Shown here: positions 9,985-17,802 of the stretch, in pieces
Layout of the letters: every line of letters begins with the position of its first letter
Numbering within the stretch: the first letter of the stretch is position 1
From: Nocardia thailandica NBRC 100428
GTDB taxonomy: Bacteria > Actinomycetota > Actinomycetes > Mycobacteriales > Mycobacteriaceae
Assembly: GCF_000308795.1 (NCBI RefSeq)
Contig: NZ_BAGK01000182.1
Span: forward strand, 1-47,326
Length of the DNA stretch: 47,326 nt
Direction of reading: 5' to 3'
Notes under the pieces: model-generated
What the model was told of the DNA's origin: nothing
What the model saw: the letters and a program-made list of their open reading frames with translations, nothing else
Database searches by the model: none
Translations under genes and position numbers: made by a program

Positions 9985-10800
9985 ATGCCCGAAATCACCC
10001 TGCCCGGCGGTGTCGCCACCGACGCCGCACTGCTCGCGCAGACCGAGATCGCGGTTCGCGCAGCGGGTTCGATCCTGCTGGACCGCTTCGGCGACATCGT
10101 CGCCTACGACAGCCGCGACGATCTCGGGCGCGCCCTGGCCGCCAACGACGACGCCGTCCTCGACGTGCTGCGTCCGCAGCTGGAAGCACTGCGCCCTGGC
10201 GCGCGCTGGGTCGAGGAGGAGCTCGCCGCCGGCGCGCTGCCCGACGGCGAGTGGTGGGTCGTCGACCCCGTCGAAGGCAACATCAATCACCTGCACGCCC
10301 TGACGGACTGGGCGGTCACCGCCACCCTGGTCCGAGACAACCAGCCCGTGCTCACCGTGGTCCACCTGCCGCTGACCGGCCGGACCTACACCGCGCGGGC
10401 GGGCGCCGGCGCGCACCTGGGCAGACGGCCGCTGCGCGTCTCGGCGACAGCCGATCTCGGGCTGGCCGTCGTGGCGACCAGCCAGGCCCGCCCCGACGAG
10501 GATCCCGCCGTCGTGGCGCGGCTCGGCGCCTCGATCACCGCCATGTTCCGCGACGCGCTGGTCGTGCGGGTCGCGGTGCCCGCCACCCTGCACCTGGTGA
10601 ACGTGGCCGCCGGGCGCGTCGACGGCTTCTGGCAGTTCGCCGGCGCCCGCGCCGACCTGCTGCCCGGCGCCCTGCTCGTCGCCGAGGCGGGCGGCCGGAT
10701 CTCCACCGCCGACGGCCGTCCCTGGACCCCCGGCGCCGACAGCTTCCTGGCCACCGGCCCGGGCCTCCACGCCGCCGCGGTCGGCGCCCTCTCGCGCTGA
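9985..10800 (+). CDS. inositol monophosphatase family protein
   Basis: This is a 271-residue protein with the metal-dependent phosphatase layout: WVEEE (75-79) in place of the usual W-x-x-DE box, then VVDPVEGNINH (92-102), equivalent to DPLDGTTNF with Glu97 replacing the second Asp, and a C-terminal FAGARADLLPGALLVAEAGG. The Asp-to-Glu and TN-to-IN changes depart from classical inositol monophosphatases, so the substrate may differ. AAGGAG precedes the ATG by seven bases. The next gene lies 26 bases downstream, and a LysR regulator is divergent. Confidence 0.85.
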   Translation: MPEITLPGGVATDAALLAQTEIAVRAAGSILLDRFGDIVAYDSRDDLGRALAANDDAVLDVLRPQLEALRPGARWVEEELAAGALPDGEWWVVDPVEGNINHLHALTDWAVTATLVRDNQPVLTVVHLPLTGRTYTARAGAGAHLGRRPLRVSATADLGLAVVATSQARPDEDPAVVARLGASITAMFRDALVVRVAVPATLHLVNVAAGRVDGFWQFAGARADLLPGALLVAEAGGRISTADGRPWTPGADSFLATGPGLHAAAVGALSR

Positions 10801-10826
10801 TCACCTCCGACCCCGAAGAGACTGTC

Positions 10827-11423
10827 ATGACCACCATCACCGTTCTCGGCAGCGGCCGCGTCGGCGGCTCCCTCGCCGCCGCGCTGCGCGCCGCGGGCCA
10901 CGACGTCCGGGTGCCCGACCGCTCCCCCGAGGCCGTCGCCGCCGCGATCCGCGCCGCCGCGATCGTCGTCAACGCCACCCCCGGCGCGAGCTCGCTCGAA
11001 CGACTCGGCGCCCTGGCCGACGACCTGGCGGGCAAGATCCTGCTCGACCTCGCCAACGCGACCCTCGACGGCCCCGACGGGCTCCCGGCGGCCCTGCTCT
11101 ACCCCGGGTCGAGCCTGGCCGAACAGCTGCAGCACAGCCTGCCCGGCACCCGCGTGGTGAAAACCCTCAACACCATGCTGTTTTCGGTCATGACCGCACC
11201 CGCAACGCTCACCCAGCCACCGACCGCGTTCCTGTCCGGCGACGACACCGACGCCAAAGACATCGTCGCCGCGCTGCTCGCCGACCTGGGCTGGCGACCC
11301 GAATGGCTCTGCGACCTCGGCGGCATCGAGACCGCCCGCGCCACCGAGGCCGCGATCCTGTTCGTCCCCCACCTCATCCGGTCCTCCGGCTTCGCACCGT
11401 TCGCCGTCTCGATCGCGCGCTGA
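10827..11423 (+). CDS. NAD(P)-binding F420/NADP-oxidoreductase-like protein
   Basis: This is a 198-residue protein with an N-terminal dinucleotide-binding motif, TVLGSGRVGGSLAAALRAAG (5-24), followed by a Rossmann core with VVNATPGA and KTLNTMLFSVM, and a C-terminal substrate-side segment. The length and the VVKTLNT stretch match F420H2:NADP+ oxidoreductase-like (NADP_oxid F420) proteins, many of which do not use F420. It is likely co-transcribed with the phosphatase-like gene. The ribosome site (GAAGAG) is weak. Confidence 0.75.
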   Translation: MTTITVLGSGRVGGSLAAALRAAGHDVRVPDRSPEAVAAAIRAAAIVVNATPGASSLERLGALADDLAGKILLDLANATLDGPDGLPAALLYPGSSLAEQLQHSLPGTRVVKTLNTMLFSVMTAPATLTQPPTAFLSGDDTDAKDIVAALLADLGWRPEWLCDLGGIETARATEAAILFVPHLIRSSGFAPFAVSIAR

Positions 11424-11464
11424 GACAGGGGCGTTCGGTGGCCCCGGCGAGCGGTCCGTGACCG

Positions 11465-11480
11465 GGTGCCGCACGGCACC
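11465..11480. terminator. weak hairpin between convergent genes
   Basis: GGTGCC and GGCACC pair around a four-base loop in the 75-base gap between the oxidoreductase-like and SIS genes. The stem is short, so the terminator role is tentative. Confidence 0.35.
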
Positions 11481-11498
11481 ACGGCCGCGGGCACGCCT

Positions 11499-12422
11499 TC
11501 ACCCCGCGGACGCCGGGGGCCTGATGACGGAGCGCGTCAGGTTCCGCGGATGCGCGGGGTCGAGGCCGCGGACGCGGGCGAGGGCGTGGGCCACCCGGTG
11601 CACGGCGACCAGCTCGGCCAGGGGGTCGGCGGGCCGGTCGAGCACCCGGGCACCGGCGCGGCGGGCGGCGGCCAGCACGAGCGGGTCGGCGCAGTCCAGC
11701 GACCAGACCACGGTGCCGGGTGCGGCCGCGCCGAGGGGTCCGTGCAGGTATTCCGGCGCGGGATAGGCCTCGGCGACGACGGCGGCCATCTCCTGGATCT
11801 TCAGCGCGGCCTCCTGGGCCAGGCCGACGGTCCAGCCCCGGCCGAGGAAGACGAAGTGCCCGTGCTCTGCCGGGTCGACCGGCAGCGGGTCGGCGAGGGC
11901 CCGGCGCGCGTCGTCGATCGCGGCGGTGAGATCCGTGCCGAGGTAGGCGCGCGTCATCGCCAGCACGGTGGTGGCGAAACGGGTCTGAACCACCCCGGGT
12001 TCGGCGGCCTCCGCCAGGGTGACCACGTGGGACGCCGCGGCCGACAGCGGGCTGTCGGTGTCACCGCACACCGCGTAGACCGGCGTGCCGGGGTGGCGCG
12101 AGACCGCCTCGAGGACTTCGCTCGTGGTTCCCGAACGGGAGAGGGCGAGCAGGGCGTCGTAGCTCCTGCGCGGCGGCAGTTCGGTCGGCGTGAACGCGTC
12201 GGTCTCCCCCGCGCCCGCGGACTCGCGCAGCGCCGCGACCGCACGCGCCACGTACAGCGATGTGCCGCAACCTATGACGGCCAGCCGGAGCCCGTCCGGC
12301 GGCAGGGCCGCCACCGCGCCGGGGCGCGCCCGGAGCCCGGCGCCCCGCACTGCGGCGAGCTGCCACAGCGCCGGCTGACCGGCGATCTCCCGCGCGAGGT
12401 CCGCGCCCGGTTCAGCGGGCAT
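11499..12422 (-). CDS. SIS-domain sugar isomerase/deaminase-like protein
   Basis: This is a 307-residue protein with two SIS domains, as in the isomerase half of glucosamine-6-phosphate synthase and AgaS-type proteins. It has VIGCGTSLYVARA in the first domain, LLALSRSGTTSEVLEAV as the phosphosugar-binding loop, and FLGRGWTVGLAQEAALKIQE in the second, with a YLHGPLGA stretch near the C-terminus. It would isomerise or deaminate a phosphorylated aldose or ketose. The ATG start overlaps the end of the PfkB gene by 11 bases, so the two are coupled and probably act on the same sugar. Confidence 0.87.
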   Translation of the reverse strand: MPAEPGADLAREIAGQPALWQLAAVRGAGLRARPGAVAALPPDGLRLAVIGCGTSLYVARAVAALRESAGAGETDAFTPTELPPRRSYDALLALSRSGTTSEVLEAVSRHPGTPVYAVCGDTDSPLSAAASHVVTLAEAAEPGVVQTRFATTVLAMTRAYLGTDLTAAIDDARRALADPLPVDPAEHGHFVFLGRGWTVGLAQEAALKIQEMAAVVAEAYPAPEYLHGPLGAAAPGTVVWSLDCADPLVLAAARRAGARVLDRPADPLAELVAVHRVAHALARVRGLDPAHPRNLTRSVIRPPASAG

Positions 12423-13377
12423 CGGACAGGTACGGCAGCGCGTCGGCCAGGGCGGGCTGGCCCGGCGCGCCGCCGATCCGCGCGGTCGACAGCGACCCGC
12501 AGGCGACGGCCAGCCGCAGGGACCGGTCGGCCTCCCAGCCGTTGAGCCACCCGAAGAGGAACCCGGCGTCGAACGAGTCACCGGCCCCCGTGGTGTCGAC
12601 CACCTCGACCGGGAGCGCCGGCGCCCGCCGTTCGCCGTCGCGGTCGCGCAGCAGGGCGCCCTCGGCGCCGAGTTTCACCGCCACCGCCAGATCGCCGCCG
12701 AGGGCGCGCAGCGCCGCCGCGGCGGCACCGGGGTCGGGCAGGCCGGTGATGTGCGCGGCCTCCCGGCCGTTGAGCAGGAAGACGTCGGTCAGTGGCAGCA
12801 GCTCGAGAACGGTGTCCCAGCGACCCTGCGGATCCCAATTGCAGTCCAGGGACGTGGTCGTCCCACCCGCGCGCGCGGCGGCGAACAGCGCGGGCAGCCC
12901 GGCCTGGAGGGCGGGCTGCAGATAGTAGCTGCCGACATGCAGGTGCCGGGCCGCGCGCAGCAGGTCCGCGGGCACCCGGTCGGCCCGGTAGTCGGCCATC
13001 ACCCCGCGCACGGTGAGGATCGCGCGGTCGGCGCCGCGGTGCAGCAGCACCGAGACACCGGTCGGGCGGTCCGGGTCGGTCACGCACGCGGAGGTGTCGA
13101 TGCCGCGCCGCGCCATCTCGTCTAGCATGTAGCGGCCGAACAGGTCCCCGCCGACGGCGCCGGCGAACGCCGTGCGCAACCCCAGCCGGGCCGCTCCGCA
13201 GGCGGTGAGCACCGAGGAACTACCCGGAGTGAGGGTGACGTCGTCGACGAGGGTCTCCACCTGACCGAAGACCGGCTCGACGTTCTCCCCGCTGACGATC
13301 ACGTCCGGATTGATCTCACCGACCACCAGCAGGTCCACCGCGGCCACTCGATCGTCACGTGAGGGATCGAGTTCCAT
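12412..13377 (-). CDS. PfkB-family carbohydrate kinase
   Basis: This is a 321-residue ribokinase-fold sugar kinase. The N-terminal signature is in GSSSVLTACGAARLGLRTAF and GAVGGDLFG. The C-terminal catalytic motif is DTTGAGDSFDAGF with the base Asp in GAGD. The sugar cannot be named. The start MELD was chosen for the AAGGTG eight to nine bases upstream; the open frame continues further up without a ribosome site. A perfect TACAAT -10 lies about 40 bases upstream. It forms a coupled pair with the SIS gene and is divergent from the STAND/NRPS operon. Confidence 0.9.
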   Translation of the reverse strand: MELDPSRDDRVAAVDLLVVGEINPDVIVSGENVEPVFGQVETLVDDVTLTPGSSSVLTACGAARLGLRTAFAGAVGGDLFGRYMLDEMARRGIDTSACVTDPDRPTGVSVLLHRGADRAILTVRGVMADYRADRVPADLLRAARHLHVGSYYLQPALQAGLPALFAAARAGGTTTSLDCNWDPQGRWDTVLELLPLTDVFLLNGREAAHITGLPDPGAAAAALRALGGDLAVAVKLGAEGALLRDRDGERRAPALPVEVVDTTGAGDSFDAGFLFGWLNGWEADRSLRLAVACGSLSTARIGGAPGQPALADALPYLSDAR

Positions 13378-13417
13378 CCGCGCACCTTCGGTAGTGGGGA
13401 GTTGCTGCCGCGTCGCT

Positions 13418-13423
13418 ATTGTA
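13418..13423 (-). promoter_or_regulatory. -10 hexamer of the PfkB-SIS operon
   Basis: TACAAT read on the minus strand, a near-consensus -10 in otherwise very GC-rich DNA, lies 41 bases before the PfkB start. No convincing -35 is seen at 16-18 bases. Confidence 0.5.
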
Positions 13424-13546
13424 CGACACGAAAGATCGTTGCGCGGCAAAGCGATTGGGGGGACAATTCTCCGTGTGACGGCGGAGATTCGGTGCCCGAA
13501 CGGGTTTCGTCCGCGCCGGAATCGCACGAGGGCGGGGAGGCGTTCG

Positions 13547-14233
13547 TTGTCCGAGCTCCATCACCACCGTGCCGCCGTCCGTTCCGAGCATTTCGAGGGC
13601 GCCTGGTCGGTTTCCGACGATGGCTGGACGGGACGAATGTCGTTGCGGGGCAGCGGAGACGGGTCGTTCGAGGGCACCTTCGTCAGCGACCGGTTCCGGC
13701 AGACCCACCACGTCACCGGCGCCGTCGGCGCCGCGCCCCATGTGCTCGAGTTCGTCGTCCACGATTACAATTTCCTGCCCGAACAACGGTATTCCACTTT
13801 TCTTTTCACCCGGGGACACAATGCCCTCGCCGGATCGAGTTCGTGGCGCGGAATTCCATTCGGATTCGTCGCCTGGCGCCGCGACGCCCCGCTGGCCGGA
13901 CAATTCCGGGCGGGCCCGGTCGAGCCCGCGGACTTCTGTGGCACCTGGGGAATGCGGCTCGACGGCAACACCGCGGATCTGGTTCTCGAGTACGACACGG
14001 CCGCCGGTGTGTTACGCGGCGCCTGCTGGGGGCGTTCCCTCGGCCCGGCCTTCGACATCGTCGGCACGCCGGACGCCGAGGTCCCCCATCACGTGTCGAT
14101 GACGCTGACGAGAGCCGCCGACCCGGCCGTGCACCTGGACGGGCTGCTGTTCTCGCGGCCCAAGAACATCGTCTGCGGGTCCGCCCGGCTCCCCGGCGGA
14201 CCGGTCGGCTTCTACATGGTCCGGATCCGATGA
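13547..14233 (+). CDS. protein of unknown function with two barrel-like halves
   Basis: This is a 228-residue soluble protein with no signal sequence. Two halves share a pattern: the first from EHFEGAWSVSDDGWTGRMSL to about residue 115, the second from FCGTWGMRLDGNTADLVLEY to the end. Each has an aromatic/Gly-Trp opening followed by alternating strands and a G-x-x-x-G turn, reminiscent of small lipocalin- or avidin-like barrels (inference from pattern). TTG at 13547 was chosen because GGGGAGG lies six bases before it; an in-frame GTG at 13475 lacks such a site. The gene lies 28 bases before the STAND gene and is probably the first of that operon. Confidence 0.7.
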   Translation: MSELHHHRAAVRSEHFEGAWSVSDDGWTGRMSLRGSGDGSFEGTFVSDRFRQTHHVTGAVGAAPHVLEFVVHDYNFLPEQRYSTFLFTRGHNALAGSSSWRGIPFGFVAWRRDAPLAGQFRAGPVEPADFCGTWGMRLDGNTADLVLEYDTAAGVLRGACWGRSLGPAFDIVGTPDAEVPHHVSMTLTRAADPAVHLDGLLFSRPKNIVCGSARLPGGPVGFYMVRIR

Positions 14234-14261
14234 CCGCCCGGCGTCCGAGAGGCGCGCCGAG

Positions 14262-17200
14262 GTGAAGCCGCGGGACCCGGGCTTCAAGCGCGACATCCCC
14301 CTGCTGCTGCTCGGCGTGGTCCTGGGATTCGGTACCAACCTGGTCACCAACGACCCCGAGCGATGGCCCGCGGTGCTCCGGCCGGTCGACACCTACGCCG
14401 TGTTCTGGCTCGCGGCGCTGACCTTCGGCGCGTTCGGGTCGGTGCTGTGGCTGTCGCGTCGCGGCGCGCTGCATCGCACGTGGAGCGGCAGCGGCAACCC
14501 CTATCCCGGGCTGGAGCCCTTCGACTCGGCGCGGTCGGGAGTCTTCTTCGGGCGCCGGACCGAGACCGAGGATCTCGTCGAACGGATCGTGGCCGCCCGC
14601 CAGCTCCCGTCGCTGCGGTTCATCCCGGTCGTCGGCCCCTCCGGCTGCGGCAAGTCCTCGCTCATCCAGGCCGGGGTACTGCCCACCGTGCGGCAGCGCG
14701 GCGGCTGGCAGGTCGTCGGGCCCATCCTGCCGGGCACCGACCCGATCCAGGAGCTGTGCCGGATCACGGCGGGCCCGCAGGAGCGGCAGCACGCCGACGG
14801 CCTGCTCGCGGCCGAACAGGCGCTGCGCGTCGAGGCCGACGCCCTGCTGGCGGACGCGGACGCCGGTGTCCCGTACCGGCGCCCGGTGACGCTGGCGCGC
14901 CGTCTGCTGCAGGCGCGGGGGGAGCAGCGGCGGCTGCTGCTCGTCATCGACCAGTTCGAGGAACTGGTCACGCTGAGCGAGTCCGGTGACCGGCACCGGT
15001 TCCTCGCCCTGCTGGAGGCGGCGCTGGCCGTCGAACCCCGCTTCCACGTGGTGGTTTCGCTGCGCGCCGAGTTCCTGGTCACCTTCCAGGCCGAACACGG
15101 TGGCTCGCTGTTCACCCACCCCTACGGTCTCGGGGTGCTGCCGCGCGAGCGGATCCGGGAGGTCATCGTCGGCCCCGCGCGGGCCGCCGATGTGACCTTC
15201 GAGGACGGGCTGGTCGAGCTGATGCTCGGCGAGGCGCACGGTGGTGACGTGCTGCCACTGCTGGGATACCTGCTGCAGCAGCTCTACGCGGGCGCCAGCG
15301 ATCAGCAGTTCATCACGTTGCGCGACTACGACAACGCGGGGCGCATCGCGGGCGCGATCGCCCACCAGGCCGATCAGGTCCTCGCCGAGTTGTCGGCGGT
15401 CTACGATCCGGCCGAGATCCTGGAGACCCTGCTGCGTTTCGTCACCTGGGAAGGGCCCGAGCCCACGCGCCGCCGGGTGAGCTCGGGGGAACTCGGTGAG
15501 CGGGAGCGCCGGATCGTCGCCGAGTTCCGGGACGCCCGGCTCATCGTCGACGACCGGCCCGTGCCGCTGCCGGCGGCAGCGGCGGCGGAGGTGGAATTCG
15601 ATCTCGCCCACGAGGCCCTGCTGCGGCAGTGGGAGCCGCTGAACCTGCTGGTCCGGTCCCGCGAGGCGGCGGTGCGGCGCCGCACCGAACTGGAACCGCT
15701 GGCTCTGGTCTGGGAGCGCAGCGGTCGGCGCGCGGACTACCTCATCCGCGGCAGCCATCTCCGGGAGGCCGCCGAGGGGCTGGACGAGCGCGCCCTCTCC
15801 CCGGTCGTGGAACGCTTCGTGCGCACCTCGCTGGACCGCCAGCGGGAGGAGAACCGCACCGCCGCGAACCGGCTCGCCGACGAATCGCTGGCACTGGCCG
15901 ACCACGATCCGCAGCTGGCGCTGACGCTGGCGCACGCGGCCATCGTCGACTGCGCGCCCACCGTGCACGCCCGCACCGCCCTGCAGGCGGCGCTGGAGAA
16001 TCCGCTGCGCGACGTCTGGCACGGGCATGTCGGCGTGGTCTGGTCGGTGTCGTGGTCCCGGACCGGGCAGCTCGCCTCGGCGGGGGGCGACGGCACGGTG
16101 CAGGTGTGGCCCGCCGAGTCCTCCGGCGAACCCCTGACCCTGGCGGGCCACGGGAGCGGGGCGTTCGCGGTGGCCTGGTCGCCGGACGGCAGGCTGGCCT
16201 CCGGCGGCGGCGACGGAGTGGTCCGGGTCCGTCGCACCGGCGACGCCGACGCCGCGCTGGCCGTGGGCGCGGGCCGGGTACTGGCGCTGGACTGGTCACG
16301 CGACGGCAGGCTGGCGATCGGCACGTCCGGCGGGGACGTGCGCGTGTGGGATCCGGACACCGGCGCCGTGACGGCGCCGAGCGGGCACCGCGGCGACGTG
16401 AACTCGGTGGCGTGGTCGCACGACGGCCGCCTGGCCACGGGCGGCGCCGACGGCCGGATCCGGGTGTGGGACAGCGGGTTCGGCGATGCCTGGGAGGCGA
16501 TGCTGGACGAGAGCGGCGTGTGGGCGGTCGGCTGGAGCCCCCGCGGCGCGCTCGCCGCGGGCGGCGGCGGCGGGTCGGTCTGGACCTGGCCGGAAGGTGT
16601 CGGCGGTCCCGCCGCGGAACTGCCGCTGCGCAGCGGCGGCGTGTTCGCGCTGGCCTGGTCGGATCAGGAGGTGCTCGCCTGCGCGGGCGACGACGGGGTC
16701 ATCCGGGTCTGGCCGCGCGGGCCCGCCGCCCGGCCGTCGACCCTCAACCGCTCCGGCGACGAGGTGTTCTCGCTGGCCTGGTCGGCCACCGGCCTGCTCG
16801 CCTCCTGCGGCGGCCACGACGGGGCGGTCCGGGTGTGGGATTCGGCGCGGCGCCCGGAACGGGCGATCGCCGCCTCCGCCGCGGTCACCGCCGTGACCTG
16901 GCACGGCGACGCCCTCGCGGTGGCCACCGGCGACGGCCGGGTCGAGGTGCGGCGCCCGACCGCCGACGCGGTGAGCGCCTCGATCACGTTGGACGCGGCG
17001 CCCCGCAGCGCGGTCTGGCTCGACGGGGATCGGCTGGCGGTGCGCGCGCGGGACCGTGTGTGGGTGTGGCATCCCGGCGCGGGCGCCCCGCCGGACGAAG
17101 TGCCCGGCGCGGCGGTGCGTTCGATCGCCTCGGCGGGCGGCGACCTGGCCTGCGGCGGGACCGATGGGACCGTGCGGGTGCTGCGCGGCGAGGACCTCCG

Positions 17201-17777
17201 GGCCCTGGCAGACCTCGGCGGCCAGGGCGGCGCGGTGCCCGCCCTGGCCTGGTCCGCGGGCGGGCTCCTCGCCGCGGGCGACACCGACGGCGTGGTCCGC
17301 GTCTGGCACCGCGAGGACTGGCGGCAGACCGCGGCGCTCAGCGCGCACGGCAGCGCGGTCACGGCGGTGGCCTGGTCGCCCGAAGGACTGCTCGCCACCG
17401 GCGGCGCCGACGGGACCGTCCTGGTGTGGCGCCCCGAGGAGGGTCGGCAGGTCGCGGCCGACAGCGGGCACAACGGCGCGGTCACCGCCGTGGCGTGGTC
17501 GGCCGAAGGGGTGCTGGCCTCCGGCGGGCGGGACGGGACGGTGCGGGTCCGCGCGCCGCTGGCCGGGGCCCAGGCCCGGATCCTGGCGGGCGACAGCGGC
17601 GCCGTCACCGCGGTCTCCTGGTCGGACGACGGCGTCCTGGCCGCGGGCACCGCCGACGGCGCGCTGCTGCTGTGGACCGCGGCCGTGTCCGCGGACCGGC
17701 TGCGCGAACGGGCGGCCGAGGTCGCGATCCGGCCCCTGTCGGCCGAGGAACGGCATCACCACCGGATTCCGGAATGA
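14262..17777 (+). CDS. membrane-anchored STAND NTPase with 14 WD40-like repeats
   Basis: This is a 1,171-residue protein. Two apolar helices at about 12-30 and 47-66 anchor it. A novel-STAND NTPase domain follows, opening with NPYPGLEPF and FFGRRTE, a Walker A GPSGCGKSS (about 126-134) and a Walker B LLLVIDQFEEL (about 225-235), then a helical arm. From about residue 585 to 1,145 there are about 14 repeats of the form VxxVAWSxDGxLAxGGxDGxVRVW, enough for two seven-bladed propellers. STAND proteins are ligand-triggered oligomerising switches in signalling or defence. The GTG start has a GAGAGGCGCGCCGAG leader. Only 25 bases separate it from the NRPS gene, an unusual pairing. Confidence 0.9.
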   Translation: MKPRDPGFKRDIPLLLLGVVLGFGTNLVTNDPERWPAVLRPVDTYAVFWLAALTFGAFGSVLWLSRRGALHRTWSGSGNPYPGLEPFDSARSGVFFGRRTETEDLVERIVAARQLPSLRFIPVVGPSGCGKSSLIQAGVLPTVRQRGGWQVVGPILPGTDPIQELCRITAGPQERQHADGLLAAEQALRVEADALLADADAGVPYRRPVTLARRLLQARGEQRRLLLVIDQFEELVTLSESGDRHRFLALLEAALAVEPRFHVVVSLRAEFLVTFQAEHGGSLFTHPYGLGVLPRERIREVIVGPARAADVTFEDGLVELMLGEAHGGDVLPLLGYLLQQLYAGASDQQFITLRDYDNAGRIAGAIAHQADQVLAELSAVYDPAEILETLLRFVTWEGPEPTRRRVSSGELGERERRIVAEFRDARLIVDDRPVPLPAAAAAEVEFDLAHEALLRQWEPLNLLVRSREAAVRRRTELEPLALVWERSGRRADYLIRGSHLREAAEGLDERALSPVVERFVRTSLDRQREENRTAANRLADESLALADHDPQLALTLAHAAIVDCAPTVHARTALQAALENPLRDVWHGHVGVVWSVSWSRTGQLASAGGDGTVQVWPAESSGEPLTLAGHGSGAFAVAWSPDGRLASGGGDGVVRVRRTGDADAALAVGAGRVLALDWSRDGRLAIGTSGGDVRVWDPDTGAVTAPSGHRGDVNSVAWSHDGRLATGGADGRIRVWDSGFGDAWEAMLDESGVWAVGWSPRGALAAGGGGGSVWTWPEGVGGPAAELPLRSGGVFALAWSDQEVLACAGDDGVIRVWPRGPAARPSTLNRSGDEVFSLAWSATGLLASCGGHDGAVRVWDSARRPERAIAASAAVTAVTWHGDALAVATGDGRVEVRRPTADAVSASITLDAAPRSAVWLDGDRLAVRARDRVWVWHPGAGAPPDEVPGAAVRSIASAGGDLACGGTDGTVRVLRGEDLRALADLGGQGGAVPALAWSAGGLLAAGDTDGVVRVWHREDWRQTAALSAHGSAVTAVAWSPEGLLATGGADGTVLVWRPEEGRQVAADSGHNGAVTAVAWSAEGVLASGGRDGTVRVRAPLAGAQARILAGDSGAVTAVSWSDDGVLAAGTADGALLLWTAAVSADRLRERAAEVAIRPLSAEERHHHRIPE

Positions 17778-17802
17778 TCCCGCCGACCCGAGGGACGCCG
17801 CC

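Noticed and set aside
13475..13547. Upstream in-frame GTG start (13475) for the two-barrel protein.
   Set aside because: It lacks a ribosome site, and the extra residues are basic and unlike the rest. The TTG at 13547 sits six bases after GGGGAGG.
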